Assembly (NCBI RefSeq): GCF_032854445.1
Contig: NC_088304.1
Location: 4,030,001-4,094,000, forward strand
Source of the DNA: Liolophura sinensis
Taxonomy: Eukaryota; Mollusca; Polyplacophora; Chitonida; Chitonidae
Direction of reading: 5' to 3'
DNA length: 64,000 nucleotides
Shown: one piece after another, positions 32,390 to 43,320 of the stretch
Numbering within the stretch: the first letter of the stretch is position 1
Layout of the letters: each line of letters opens with the position of its first letter
Position numbers and translations under genes: made by a program
Notes under the pieces: generated by a model
The model's input: the letters and a program-made list of their open reading frames with translations, nothing else
What the model was told of the DNA's origin: nothing
Database searches by the model: none

Positions 32390-33544
32390 AATATATACAG
32401 ATAATTACCTTCCAAATTCATTCTTATATATAGTAGTCGAATTATTGTTTAATGAATTTAGATTTTTACATGGCATGGTTTCAGTTCATGCGTTGTTTAT
32501 GAATAAACTTCTGAATTATATGTGCATCAACATGGCTATTTTATAGCTGTAGATTAGTTGGTTAGATTACAAGAACTAAACTGAAATTTTTTTTTATGCA
32601 TGACCCATGCAAATTTGACGACATGTATAGACCTATTGGCAAACCATAAACTAGACCATATGACCCTATAGTAATGACGCCTAAAGTTTGCTTACACCAA
32701 TGTAAAGACTAGATGATACCTTTGATATATCCCGATTTCTCTGTACATTAAAGTACCGTATATGTCCTAATGCACGTATTTGTATTAGTTGTATTTTTCA
32801 AGTAAACACTTGCTGCAGGAAGATAAAAATCGACAACCTTAACGATATATAAAGAAACAAAAGTCTTTCAGTATATTTCTTGTGTGGTGTTGAACGGGGC
32901 TCCGGTCTTAGACTTCAGTCAAACTGTCAGTCATTAAACTTGGTATATTCATTTGCTATAGTTTAGCTGAAATTTGCTTCACAAAAACAATTTTAAAGTT
33001 ATTTGAAATTTTGATTGAAATCTAAGATTACAGCGGAACACTAAGAGGCTAAGGCATGACACATTATAAGTTTTTGAGCAAACCAGTGTAAAATACCACG
33101 CTGTAATTATATTGGTGGGCTGGGCCTAATTTAGTGTGGCGAGAAACCGTTTTCCTCAAATTGTATTTCTGGAGAACTTTTTTCTAACAGACAGAAATGT
33201 CCTGGATGTATAAATGACAGAGTGATGCTTGAGTTTTATTCTTAGTGGACTTTACAGCGAAAGAAAGACTCCACATCTTTATTCTCAGACCACCAGTATA
33301 ATTAGTGGAGCTCGACATTACAATATTTATACTTTGTATAATTCAGTGTTTAATAAAGATTCATTAATACAAACTTTTCCAGAGTTTAATCATTGTTTTA
33401 TTTTTCTCTTCGAAACAAATATAGTCACTATTGCATGAAATAATTTATAGAAATTTGTTTATAGATTTTATTCTTGGAGATGAACTTGTTTTCCATTTCA
33501 CCTGCTCCACTGGGCAATCTACTCAGTTGTCAAAGTGGTTATTA
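32390..33544. other. Gene-free AT-rich DNA
   Basis: No coding match or repeat recognised. Confidence 0.45.
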
Positions 33545-33680
33545 CATACTTATTCATTAATTTATTTGATAGATGTTTTACGCCGTTCTGAAGAATATTT
33601 CACTTATACGACGGCAGCCGTAGGGGGTAGGGAATCGGATATAAGGCCCGGGGAAACCCACGGCCAACCCACAGGTTGCA
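33545..33680 (-). mobile_element. SINE family 1, partial
   Basis: Reverse copy with GTTTTACGCCGTTCTGAAGA, TTCACTTATACGACGG and GGGGAAACCCACGGCCAACC. The tRNA-like head is missing. Confidence 0.75.
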
Positions 33681-33774
33681 TTTTCAAGCAATTTTTCTAT
33701 CGACTATTACCATTTTCACTGTTCATTTATTTATTTAAGCGCAAACAATGTAGGGCGATTAATGTCTTTACTTA

Positions 33775-33835
33775 TTCACTTCATTGGTGTTTTACGCCGC
33801 ACTCAACAATATTTACTTATACGACTTATACTGAC
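33775..33835 (-). mobile_element. SINE family 1, tail fragment
   Basis: Reverse copy of the tail only (TTGGTGTTTTACGCCGCACT, then ACTTATACGAC). It abuts a family-2 SINE. Confidence 0.7.
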
Positions 33836-33844
33836 AAACTTTCC

Positions 33845-34030
33845 CACGTGAGGGAAAAGGAGACATGCCACCAGGCCAGCCAGTCCTGTTTCCTTGCTCT
33901 AACTTCTCAGCGCTGAGCGCCAAGCGAGACAACAACAAGTACCAATTTTAAAGTCTTTGGTATGACCCGCCCCTGGTTTGATCTCGGGTCGCTCGACCTC
34001 GAAGCTGACGTTCTAACCATTACGTCACCC
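33845..34030 (-). mobile_element. SINE family 2
   Basis: Reverse copy: GTTTCCTTGCTCTAACTTCT, CAGCGCTGAGCGCCAAG, AAAGTCTTTGGTATGACC, the B-box complement GGTTTGATCTCGGGTC and an A-box region ending near 34020. Confidence 0.75.
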
Positions 34031-34106
34031 AACTCCTGAGATTTTGTGCCTCACTCACACGCTAAGCACTATAACCATCCTTTTTACTGTACACTACACT
34101 TGTTAA

Positions 34107-34278
34107 TTTTATTTATTTGTTTATTTGTCTGGTGTTTTATGCCGTACTCAAGAATACTTCATTTATCCGACGGTGGCCAGCATAATGGTGGGAGGAAACC
34201 GGGTAGAGACCACCACCATCCTGAGACTGCTGGCAGACCGTCCCACGTACGGCCAGAGAGGAAGCCAGCGTGCGCTGT
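34107..34278 (-). mobile_element. SINE family 1, 5'-truncated
   Basis: Reverse copy with a TTTA-rich tail, GGTGTTTTATGCCGTACTCA, ATAATGGTGGGAGGAAACCG and CCCACGTACGGCCAGAGAGG. It stops before the tRNA-like head. Confidence 0.8.
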
Positions 34279-34448
34279 TCGATATTGAACATTCTGACAC
34301 TGTTTCATCGTGCAGTGGCCATCTTTTTGTTTCAATAAAAAAAGAGTCTTAGTCGTACTATAGTGATCTAGAACACTGGCCTTTGACGAATGAGAAGTTC
34401 GTGTTGGAAAATTTCTTCTGTTTACTTGGCGGGTATCGGGAAATTTAT

Positions 34449-34890
34449 CTTATGTCTTGTTACTTGCCGAGGTTATTTTTTTGTTTGTTTGTTTGTTTTT
34501 TTGGCCCGGGCCGTTATGCCTGAATCCAATCTTATTGAATTACTTACTTGACTGGTGTTTTACGTCGTATTCAAGAGTATTTCACCTGTACGACGGTGAC
34601 CAGTATCATGGTGAGAGGAAACCCGGGGGCGCCCGGGGAAAACCAACTTCCATCCTCAGGTTACTAACAGATCTTCCCACGTACGACCATAGGGAAGCCA
34701 GCATGAGCTGGACCCGAGTTCACCGCGGCTGCTTTGGATACAGCCTTAGGTGTGATGTAAAACTCCATGCTATCAATTGAACAACATGGGAATAAAACTG
34801 ATTTGAACTGAAAGAAGAATTTGTATTATGCACCGGCGGAGGTATTTTATGCAATGTTATCGACGTATTAATCATTTATTTAGTTATTTA
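34449..34890 (-). mobile_element. SINE-containing block, left copy
   Basis: Contains a reverse family-1 SINE (about 34545-34775) plus flanks. The whole block recurs at 35091-35550 beyond the N gap with only scattered differences. Confidence 0.8.
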
Positions 34891-35090
34891 NNNNNNNNNN
34901 NNNNNNNNNNNNNNNNNNNNNNNNNNNNNNNNNNNNNNNNNNNNNNNNNNNNNNNNNNNNNNNNNNNNNNNNNNNNNNNNNNNNNNNNNNNNNNNNNNNN
35001 NNNNNNNNNNNNNNNNNNNNNNNNNNNNNNNNNNNNNNNNNNNNNNNNNNNNNNNNNNNNNNNNNNNNNNNNNNNNNNNNNNNNNNNNNN
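34891..35090. other. Assembly gap (200 N)
   Basis: Exactly 200 undetermined bases, flanked by near-identical sequence on both sides. Confidence 0.99.
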
Positions 35091-35550
35091 CTTATGTCTT
35101 GTTACTTGCCAAGGTTTTTTTTTTTTTTTTTTTTTGTTGTTTGTTTGTTTTTTGGCCCGGGCCGTTATACCTGAATCCAATCTTATTGAATTACTTACTT
35201 GACTGGTGTTTTACGTCGTATTCAAGAATATTTCACCTGTACGACGGTGACCAGCATCATGGTGAGAGGAAACCCGGGGGCGCCCGGGGAAAACCAACTT
35301 CAATCCTCAGGTTACTAACAGATCTTCCCACGTAGGCCTACGACCATAGGGAAGCCAGCATGAGCTGGACCCCGAGTTCACCGCGGCTGCTTTGGATACA
35401 GCCTTAGGTGTGATGTAAAACTCCATGCTATCAATTGAACAACATGCGAATAAAACTGATTTGAACTGAAAGAAGAATTTGTATTATGCACCGGCGGAGG
35501 TATTTTATGCAATGTTACCGACGTATTAAGCATTTATTTAGTTATTTATT
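35091..35550 (-). mobile_element. SINE-containing block, right copy
   Basis: Near-identical to 34449-34890. It differs by a longer T run, an inserted GGCCTA, one extra C in GACCCCGAG and a few substitutions. Confidence 0.8.
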
Positions 35551-36040
35551 TATTTATTTATTAGTTATTTTACACAGTACTCAGGTAGAATATTTCACTC
35601 ACATGACGGCAACCAGTATTATGGTTGCAGGAAAACGGGCATGACCATCTGCAGGTTACTCGCAGATCTTCTCACTTACGTCCGAAGAGGAAGCCAGTAT
35701 TAGCTGTATTTGAACTCACAGCTACTGCATTGGTAAGAGATTCCTGATTGGGACCTCCGTGGCTCAGTTGGTTAGCGCGCTAGCGCAGCGTAATGACCCA
35801 GGAGTCTCTCACCAATGCGGTCGCTGTGAGTTCAAGTCCAGCTCATGCTGGCTTCCTCTCCGGCCGTATGTGAGAAGGTCTATCAGCCCGGTTTCCGCCC
35901 ACCATAATGCTGGCCGCCGTCGTATAAGTGAAATATTCTTGAGTACGGCGTAAAACACCAATCAAAAAAAAAAAAAAAAAAAAAAAGATTCCTGATTCAT
36001 TTCACAGCGCTGGCACGCAATAATCATCTCAGCCACCTCT
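35551..36040 (-). mobile_element. Older SINE family 1 copy, split by a younger one
   Basis: Reverse copy running 35551-35749 (tail, body and B-box side). It resumes at 35998-36040 with a degenerate A-box side (CATTTCACAGCGCTGGCACG). The interruption is the plus-strand SINE at 35750-35985. Confidence 0.75.
35750..35985 (+). mobile_element. Full-length tRNA-derived SINE (family 1) with target-site duplication
   Basis: The head reads CTCCGTGGCTCAGTTGGTTA (box A) and GTGAGTTCAAGTCCAGC (box B). The body runs through ACCATAATGCTGGCCGCC to GAGTACGGCGTAAAACACCA plus a long A tail. AGATTCCTGATT is repeated on both sides (35738-35749 and 35986-35997), a perfect 12-bp target-site duplication, so this is a recent retroposition. 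Confidence 0.92.
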
Positions 36041-36494
36041 TCAGCTTAAGGAGATCTTCAAGGCTTATATAATGGTTTACATGACAATATAATTTTTTCC
36101 ATGTATGGTTGCCGTCATATGTTTTTTTCCACGGAATGTATATACATTAATTTTATACTCTCGCTTTACTATTCCGTGAGCTCCCCTATCTCACTTAGGG
36201 CAAGATAAAGGGCAGTATTTCACAGCCGTTCAAATCCGGCCCAGGAGAGACAAATTTGTAGATTCCCCAGCTGTGCGAAACCCTGGTGACAGCCAGTAAG
36301 CGATCGTTTGTGCACTCCAACGTGAGCTGAGCAGAGCTTCTCGCCATTAACAAGTGGACCCGATTGTTTGGTTATTTTGTGCAAACAGGCGAACTCTACC
36401 AGGAGAAACTAACACGTTATCAACATGTAGTATCAGGAGAATTTAATTTCTAATATAAGGTGGAGGGAGACAAAAGCATAACATCTTTCATTCA
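36041..36494. other. Gene-free DNA
   Basis: No gene or named repeat recognised. Confidence 0.4.
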
Positions 36495-36590
36495 TAATTT
36501 TATTTTTATTTATTTATTTATTTATTTATTTAGTGTTATACGCCGTATTACATGGTAAGAATATTTCACTTACACGACGGCGGTCAGGTC
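36495..36590 (-). mobile_element. SINE family 1, tail fragment
   Basis: TTTA-type tail run, GTTATACGCCGTATTACATG, TTCACTTACACGACGGCGG; reverse orientation, head missing. Confidence 0.7.
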
Positions 36591-38567
36591 TAAGGGTTGA
36601 TAAAACCAGAGTAAATTACTGACCTTAGCCACGTATTTACCTTGCAAAAACCAGAACTCTAGAATAAATACGAGGCCTAACGTTTCAGTTTACAAAAGTT
36701 ACAAAACTATAAATGTACAGATATTTGGTTCCAAGTATGTTTAATTGCTATCTAATTTCCGTAATTTTCAAAGCTCTAATCCATTCTGTTAGTCCTACTT
36801 TTTGAACAACATGGGGGCAGATTCACTTCCGGAAAGAGCAGACGCTGAATTTTAAAGATTTTATTAAGAGTTTAAAGAGAGTGTGATGTAAGGTCATATC
36901 TTAGTAACCAAAATGAGCTTTAAAGGAATCGAGGATTTTATAGCGAATTCTCAGTGAAATGAAGGTAAGTTGGAAGGTAAATTTTCGTTACGGCATTTAT
37001 GATAGTGTTTGGGCCCATGAGGAGTCCAGTTTTCGATGAAAACAAAACAACAATAGTGTAAAACTTGCGTATAATCTTACTTGTTTTAACTACGATTATG
37101 CGTTAAAATTGTTGATTAAAAGATGAAATGAATGTGAATCAGTATGTTTTGTTTTATATTTTTGAAAATTATTATTCGCAATTATTCTAACCGCCTAGCC
37201 GCAACTGCTCCAGCGGTTACTGAAGTAACGTTTCAAAGCTGGAAATTCGACCCCCCACCTTTCAATTTAGGCCAAACATCACTATCACTGCCCTCCACTG
37301 GAACACCGGAAACCTGCTTCGAAGTGATGTTGGAAAATAGCACTGGCAACCATCTTGTCATTTGCACAAATAAACTTCTGTTTAAGGTACAGGATGCACA
37401 AAGGCAACAGTGTACGCATTCACACAGAATTTAGCAGTTCATAAATTTTCAATAGGACAGCATGGTGGCTGGAGACCTGTTCAGGTGAATGAGGGGAAGA
37501 TATTTTGTTTCAAATGAATTAAAGTGGCAGGGAAAATATGATTAGGGAGGGGGCTTCCTCAGTGTTTCTACTTCATGCAGAGTGCAGTTCGGACTAAAGT
37601 GAAAGGTGCGGGAATGAACTTCCACCTTTGAACTGGGTACCATTTGCGATGATGGTGCATACGTTTGTTCAGTAACCATCGCAGCATATGCAACTGGGCT
37701 CAGTGGTTGTATAATCAGGTGGGTGACTTAACTGTTCAACCTAGATACTTTGCATCTATGACGACTTCGTTGTATTTAATTCGGGTGGTACTGATGCCGG
37801 CTCTTCCCCTGAGACACAGCCTGAGGCTGCCGGCCAAGTCTGTCAGTTTCTCCCTTGATTATGAAAGCCTAATCATGATCGGCCCAAACAGAAAAGCAGG
37901 CAGGAACTTACCGCTGGAGTAGTTTGATAATCCAAAAAGGTCAGACCACATCACTAAATTTGACAACACTGTTGGAGACATTTTCAAGTTTACCCTTAAT
38001 TCATCATAATGACATCATTTTGGAAAATTAATACATGCATGACATATTGTAGCTGCACACATCATCAGTAAAAAAAGGAGGGAACTAAGAGATATGGCTG
38101 GTGGACTCAGGGTGGTTTTCGGGACTCAACATCAATAACAGCCCCTAGTCCAGTAAGTGGGAATGTTTGGTGTGTGTAGATAACCACACCGTTAGTTTAT
38201 ACTGACATCGGGCCAACCAGTTCTATTTCCTAGCTCTAACCTCTCAGTGCTGAGTGCCCAGTGAGGCAGTCGCAAGCAACATTTTTAAAGTTTTTCGTAT
38301 CACACAACCCAGGTTTGATCCTAGGTCTCCCAACTTTGAGGCTGACTCTCTAAACATTAGGCCACTTAAGAGATCCCCAGTCCATTATAACATTATAACA
38401 AGTTTTTATAAATGCACAGTATCTAGTTCAACCATGGACAGTTGGTTGATCATTGCAGAGAAAATGTGAGTGTCTACTTTTCAGTAAAAATGCCTGTTTT
38501 ACTTTGTGTGTATGTCTGGGGTTTTAACAAAAGTCAAACAGTTTAATGCCGTCTTTTCTGTTTTCAG
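36591..38567 (+). other. Upstream region of the PHETA gene
   Basis: A good 5' splice site (ATGAAG then GTAAGTTGG, cut at 36964/36965) could end an untranslated leader exon; that is speculative. A reverse family-2 SINE lies at 38195-38375. The 3' splice site CTGTTTTCAG ends at 38567, before the coding exon. Confidence 0.4.
38195..38375 (-). mobile_element. SINE family 2
   Basis: Reverse copy: TTTCCTAGCTCTAACCTCTC, AGTGCTGAGTGCCCAGTGAG and the B-box complement CCAGGTTTGATCCTAGGTCT. It lies in the intron before the PHETA coding exon. Confidence 0.75.
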
Positions 38568-39499
38568 GCAACAATGTGATTATCTTGTGAAGAAAACTTT
38601 TAATTAGCCTCCAGAATCTGTGAAGCACCATGAAAATTAATGAGAAAACTCTCATAGCTTATGCCATTTCCCCATCGCCTCCAGATAAGGAAGGCCTTCT
38701 GCTGAAGAAAGGAGAGGTAAACAAAGGCTTTCAGAAGCGATGGTTCGCCTTGAAAGGAAACCTTCTGTTTTACTATGAGAAGAAGGGTGACAAAGAACCA
38801 GTGGGTGTCATTGTTTTGGAAGACTGTACTATTGAGTGTTTTGACAGTGGGGATGGTTTCTCATTTATGATCAACTTTCCAGGCTCACACAGTCGAACGT
38901 ACATTCTGAGTGCAGACAGTCAAGAGGAAATGGAGTCATGGATGAAGGCACTGTCTTGCTCAAGTTATGACTACATGAAACTGCTGGTGTCAGACCTCCA
39001 GCGAAAGCTGGATGAGGTCAATAAGGATGAGACTAGCAAGCTGGTTCACATGGGAGACAGAGCGTCCAGAATGGTGTCGCGCACTTACTCTGATGCATTT
39101 AGTCCAAAAATGGAAGGGGTGGATACAGCTGAGGAGGCATTGATATCATTTGGGGATAACTCCTCGGCCAGCGGTACTGGCAGTCAAAACAGCACGCCCA
39201 TGGAACGCTTTAACCCCTTCGACCCACCTAGCTCCAAGGGGGTGGTGAATGGTGGACAACCAGTGCTTGCCCCACCTCCCGTGGCATCTATGCGCAATGC
39301 CCATCAGATGCGCAAGGCCCAAAGCCTCCCCGACCGCCATCATAAACCGAGGACGTTTAGTGAAATGCACGAAGAATTTGGACAGCTGATCAAGGATCGC
39401 TTAAAGCAGTCAACACTGGCAGAGACAGACAGCAAACCTAAAGCATCACCAAGAAATCAACCCAAGTCCTTGTCGCTAAATCTTCCCACAAATACGTAA
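38568..39499 (+). CDS. PHETA: Sesquipedalian (PHETA1/2-type) PH-domain protein; CDS 38630-39499
   Basis: The coding sequence of 289 residues lies in one exon that starts at 38568 after CTGTTTTCAG; translation starts at ATG 38630. An N-terminal PH domain (about 18-112) opens with KEGLLLKKGEVNKGFQKRWF and closes with a helix containing EMESWMKAL. A short predicted coiled coil follows (about 113-135), then a Ser/Pro-rich linker. RTFSEMHEEFGQLI (241-254) fits the F&H motif (Phe243, His247) with which Ses proteins bind the inositol 5-phosphatase OCRL. RFNPFDPP carries an NPF tripeptide (195-197), the classic EH-domain ligand. The family acts on early endosomes in endosome-to-TGN and recycling traffic. 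Length is close to the vertebrate Ses proteins. Whether it equals PHETA1 or PHETA2 is undecided; a single invertebrate orthologue of both is likely. Confidence 0.92.
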
Positions 39500-39552
39500 A
39501 AGTAATAATACAGCATACTTGTATATCAAGGCCTGATTATCTCCCTTTGTAA

Positions 39553-39558
39553 AGGAAT
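39553..39558 (+). terminator. Possible proximal poly(A) signal of PHETA
   Basis: AATAAA within GGAATAAAAGC, about 55 bp past the stop. Another candidate, CAATAAAGATGC, lies near 44150, so the 3' UTR could be short or about 4.7 kb long. Confidence 0.35.
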
Positions 39559-42194
39559 AAAAGCTGTTAGAGAGGGGTCTAGAAAATGTCACACGGACAC
39601 TAGCTTTTCGTTTTAAACACATGTAGTTACACAGGCAAGAAAATTTTATTCCCGTTTAGCCTTTTGCTTGAGTTGTTACTCTTTTATGTCTCAAATGGTC
39701 AATTGATGTAAAAAAGACAAATATTTCTCCTTACCTTGAGGCCCACATCGTAAATGCTGTTGATTTTAACAGATTATCTTTGTCCTTACTAGTCCTGAGC
39801 AAGAAAGTTTGATGTGATGGGAAGATAATGGTGGTGTTAACTTCTTATAATGGCTAATTGGCTCAATGTGTATTCACTGCACCCTGTTCCCCTTCATTGT
39901 AACTAGACATTATGACAATTACATACATGTTGTAGTATGCTAGCTTCATGCACATCTTCTCTTAAAGGGAAGGTCATCTATAAAGCCATTGTGATTTTTC
40001 ACGTAGTAATAGTAACAGTTAGGTTTATTTAGTAATATTTTTCATTTGAGACTGCATGTAAGTATTGCTTCTGTTACCAAGAGAGATTATTCTATTACTA
40101 ACCAAAAAAGGGAATGTCATTAGAGTGTTGTTTTATCTGAAGAATGGCTTTTTATTGAAACTTTTAGAACCATGTCTGGATACATGTATGTAATCTTGCA
40201 TGTCAGTCACTGACATGGTGTTCCCTCTCCACACTCAGTGCTTGCCCTAGAAAAGAAGAACAAGATGGTAGCCTTTGGTCACTATTATCTTGCTATGAGG
40301 TGATGAAACTAGTGATTTTAAATCTGTACTTACCTCAAATATTAGTTCAATATTGAAGTCTTGAAATTTAGTAATTAACAGGTATACATCTATCTTTTGC
40401 CAATTTTATCAATACTTAATGCTGTCGTGTTTTTATTTTATTAGGAAAGATGTCCTGTGAAATATTTTTAATGCATAGTTTGTTGCTTTTATTTTTCTCA
40501 TACTTTACACTGTATGTTAAAATTGTGTTTCTTTATTTTATTTTTGAAGGCTTAAACGTTGACATCTTTGTTAATGTTTCTTAATTTTTCACCTTTAGGT
40601 GTAATAAGTTAATGGTTAAGATTTTTAATTACCTAATGAGACACTGAAGAAAGTTAATTTCTTTAAAATTCTGCATGCGCATAATGAGATTTTTAACATG
40701 AATTTTCAATATCTCGGATGAGTATGTGTGTACATGAAATCTGGAATCAATCTTTTACGACATCTAAATTCTTAAAGGGCCAAAGTTTATTTGTAGAAAT
40801 AGTATAATGAGGACTATGATGAAATGTGCAAAATAGCATCCCAGGCATTAGGGTATGACACAATCAGTTACCAGCGGAATTTCTTTTTGCTGCTGATGTT
40901 CTTTTTTTACAAGACAATCCATGAAGTGTCAAAAACTCCCAAATTTTTGTTTGAGGTTAATAGTAGCTTATAATAACTAACTGTTTGTTCTGTTAGCGCA
41001 ACATCTCAGCAGGTGGGAGCCCTTAAAAATTAAAGCAATATTCGTCACTTTCTAGGTTTCCAAATGACAGAATATAGCATATAAAATGAAAAATATGACA
41101 AATGAGAAGTACATCGGAGTTTATAACCTGAGATCATTTGTTTTTTGATGTTTTTAATTCAAGGGTGGTAACCCATACATGTAAATTGCGAAATATGGGA
41201 GAGAATGCAGAGAGCATAAAAATGTATGAACAGGTGAAGAATATCACAGAAAAGGTAACAAATAATTGACTGGTACAGACTTTATTATAGATTCTTAAAT
41301 GGATATTAACTTTGATGACAACTTTGCACTAGGTAATAACATACATTTATAATTATTATTTTCACTCTATATTTTGAAGTCAACAAATGTGTATCTTACA
41401 GCTTTACTCTTCATTTAACTTCATGGCAAAACTTTCTGTAAAACCTCAGAAATGTGTGTAATATAATAATGTTCTATTTTTGTTATGAATCTGTAGGCCT
41501 GTAATGTTTTTTTTTAACATTTTGGTACATAATTAGCATAATCTGTACATTTTTAACAAGAGATTATGACAGTCAAGCTAAAGATGGCTTTTTTATACAT
41601 TTTCTTGTGTTTTTTTTTACCCATGGAATAAGTTTCCATGAAATATTTGCTCATAATATATGAGTTCATTAATACAATCAGAATGCAATAGTAGACAATG
41701 GAACAAACTGAAGAACATGTCTAATATGTGTAACGTAGTTGCTGCCTAATGTGATGTACATGTACACTGTTTGTGGATATTTATGTGTTATGCATTAACA
41801 GTACACATGCACATGTGTGTGTTTATTTTGTAATGTCTACACTTGTGGTGTCAAATACTGCCATTATTCAAGCTGTTTACATGAAGCATGTTCATAACAG
41901 CTTAGATCATGTGGGAAAATGTAGCAGACTTAGTATATTGTCAAATGTACATGTCGTTTTCCCCTCTCTGCACTGACTTGCGGCTTTAAAGTAGAACAAA
42001 ATTAACCTATAGTCCCAGCCAGTCAGCTGTTTTTTTAATCAAATTATTTTTCCATATTTTTGGAAGTGGTGTCTACGCCACGCTTCATTTACTTATTTTG
42101 GAACAAATGTGATTGGTTCTTTGGCTGTTTTTATTTCTCCATTTAAAGAAGAATCTTTTAGGCAGTCTGAAAGCAGGGCCTACCCTTACCCTTA
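39559..42194. other. Gene-free AT-rich DNA, possibly a long PHETA 3' UTR
   Basis: No coding match recognised. T-rich sequence without stable repeats; the relation to the PHETA transcript is not proven. Confidence 0.35.
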
Positions 42195-42445
42195 TAAGTT
42201 GTACTAGAGGTATACTTGAGGTATATCTGAGGTGTTCTGTTGGGGTGTATCTGAAAGGAGGTGTGGCTAAGGTATAGTAGAGGTGTATCTGAGGTGTATA
42301 GAATGTGTATCTGAGGTACTGCCAGTTATGAAAATGGGTACCTCAGGTACACCTATAGTACACCTCAGTGGCCTGTGTACCCTGTAAATATTAGGTAAAA
42401 AAATATGATGCCTGAGATGTATCTGAGGTATAGCTGAGGTACATG
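42195..42445. repeat. Degenerate GAGGTGTATCT repeats
   Basis: Irregular run of GAGGTGTATCTGAGGT-type units of about 11-12 bp. The strand switches within it: GGTACACCTATAGTACACCTC at 42350 is the complement of the other units. Confidence 0.75.
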
Positions 42446-43059
42446 CTTATAGGCATGGTGGATGTATAGTGTTTTCACTTTTATTTTGACAGAGAACAAG
42501 CTCAAAACACTTAAATATTGGCTGTATGAATTATAGATAGATTTAAGCAAGTAAGTGCATGCTATTCTTTGTTCACAGTATCTGTAAATCTCAGCTGACT
42601 TACAGCAACAAGTGATATACATTTACACGAAGTTTTCTAGCTGCTTGGTCAAAATTTAGTGCTACTCCTTTTCTAAGCCTTTTAGAACTGTCCCAAGTGC
42701 CCAAAAATGTTACAAATTCTGTCCCAGGAAGTATCAATCTGTGCATAATTGGTTTGCTTTCTCACAGCCTAGAATATATGTACAACTTGTTCACTGCAGC
42801 CATCTTGGAATGATTATGGGCAAGTATATCCATGCTCTGTGATTGGTGAATATTTGCACATTGAATAGCAAGTCATAATAGGGTGAGGTAAAAGCTACTA
42901 TTTATTTAGTAAAAAAATTTTTTTTGCACGAAAATGTTTGTAATTTTGTACTCACGATTTTGTCTGAAGTAAAATGTAAATCTGATCTCTTGTTTTAAAA
43001 CTTTAAAAGCATGGTGTGCCTGAAGTACATGACCACTAAATTATAATTAAAAACTCTCA
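42446..43059. other. Gene-free DNA
   Basis: Nothing recognised between the two repeat clusters. Confidence 0.4.
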
Positions 43060-43320
43060 AAGTTGCTAAGGTGTACCTGAAGTACATCATTCATGTTTTT
43101 AACTTTCAAAGTTTCTAAGGTGTACCTGAGGTGTTGATTTTTTGCAAAGTTCCTTAGGCACATATGTGGTATAGCTATCGGGCTAGGGTGTACTTGAGGT
43201 ACAGTACACCTCAGATAATATAGATGGGCTGTACACCGCATCTATACCTCACACTAAGGTGTACATGAGGCATACACCTCATCTATACCTCACACTGAGG
43301 TGTCTGTACACCACATGTCT
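43060..43320. repeat. Second cluster of GAGGTGTA/TACACCTC repeats
   Basis: AAGGTGTACCTGAAGTACAT and AAGGTGTACCTGAGGTGTTG are followed by both orientations of the unit (GAGGTACAGTACACCTCAGA; CATACACCTCATCTATACCT). The two orientations could pair into hairpins. Confidence 0.75.

Noticed and set aside
34828..35202. Open frames across the gap
   Set aside because: They run through undetermined bases.
35756..35850. tRNA gene
   Set aside because: It is the head of a full-length SINE with a poly-A tail and target-site duplication.
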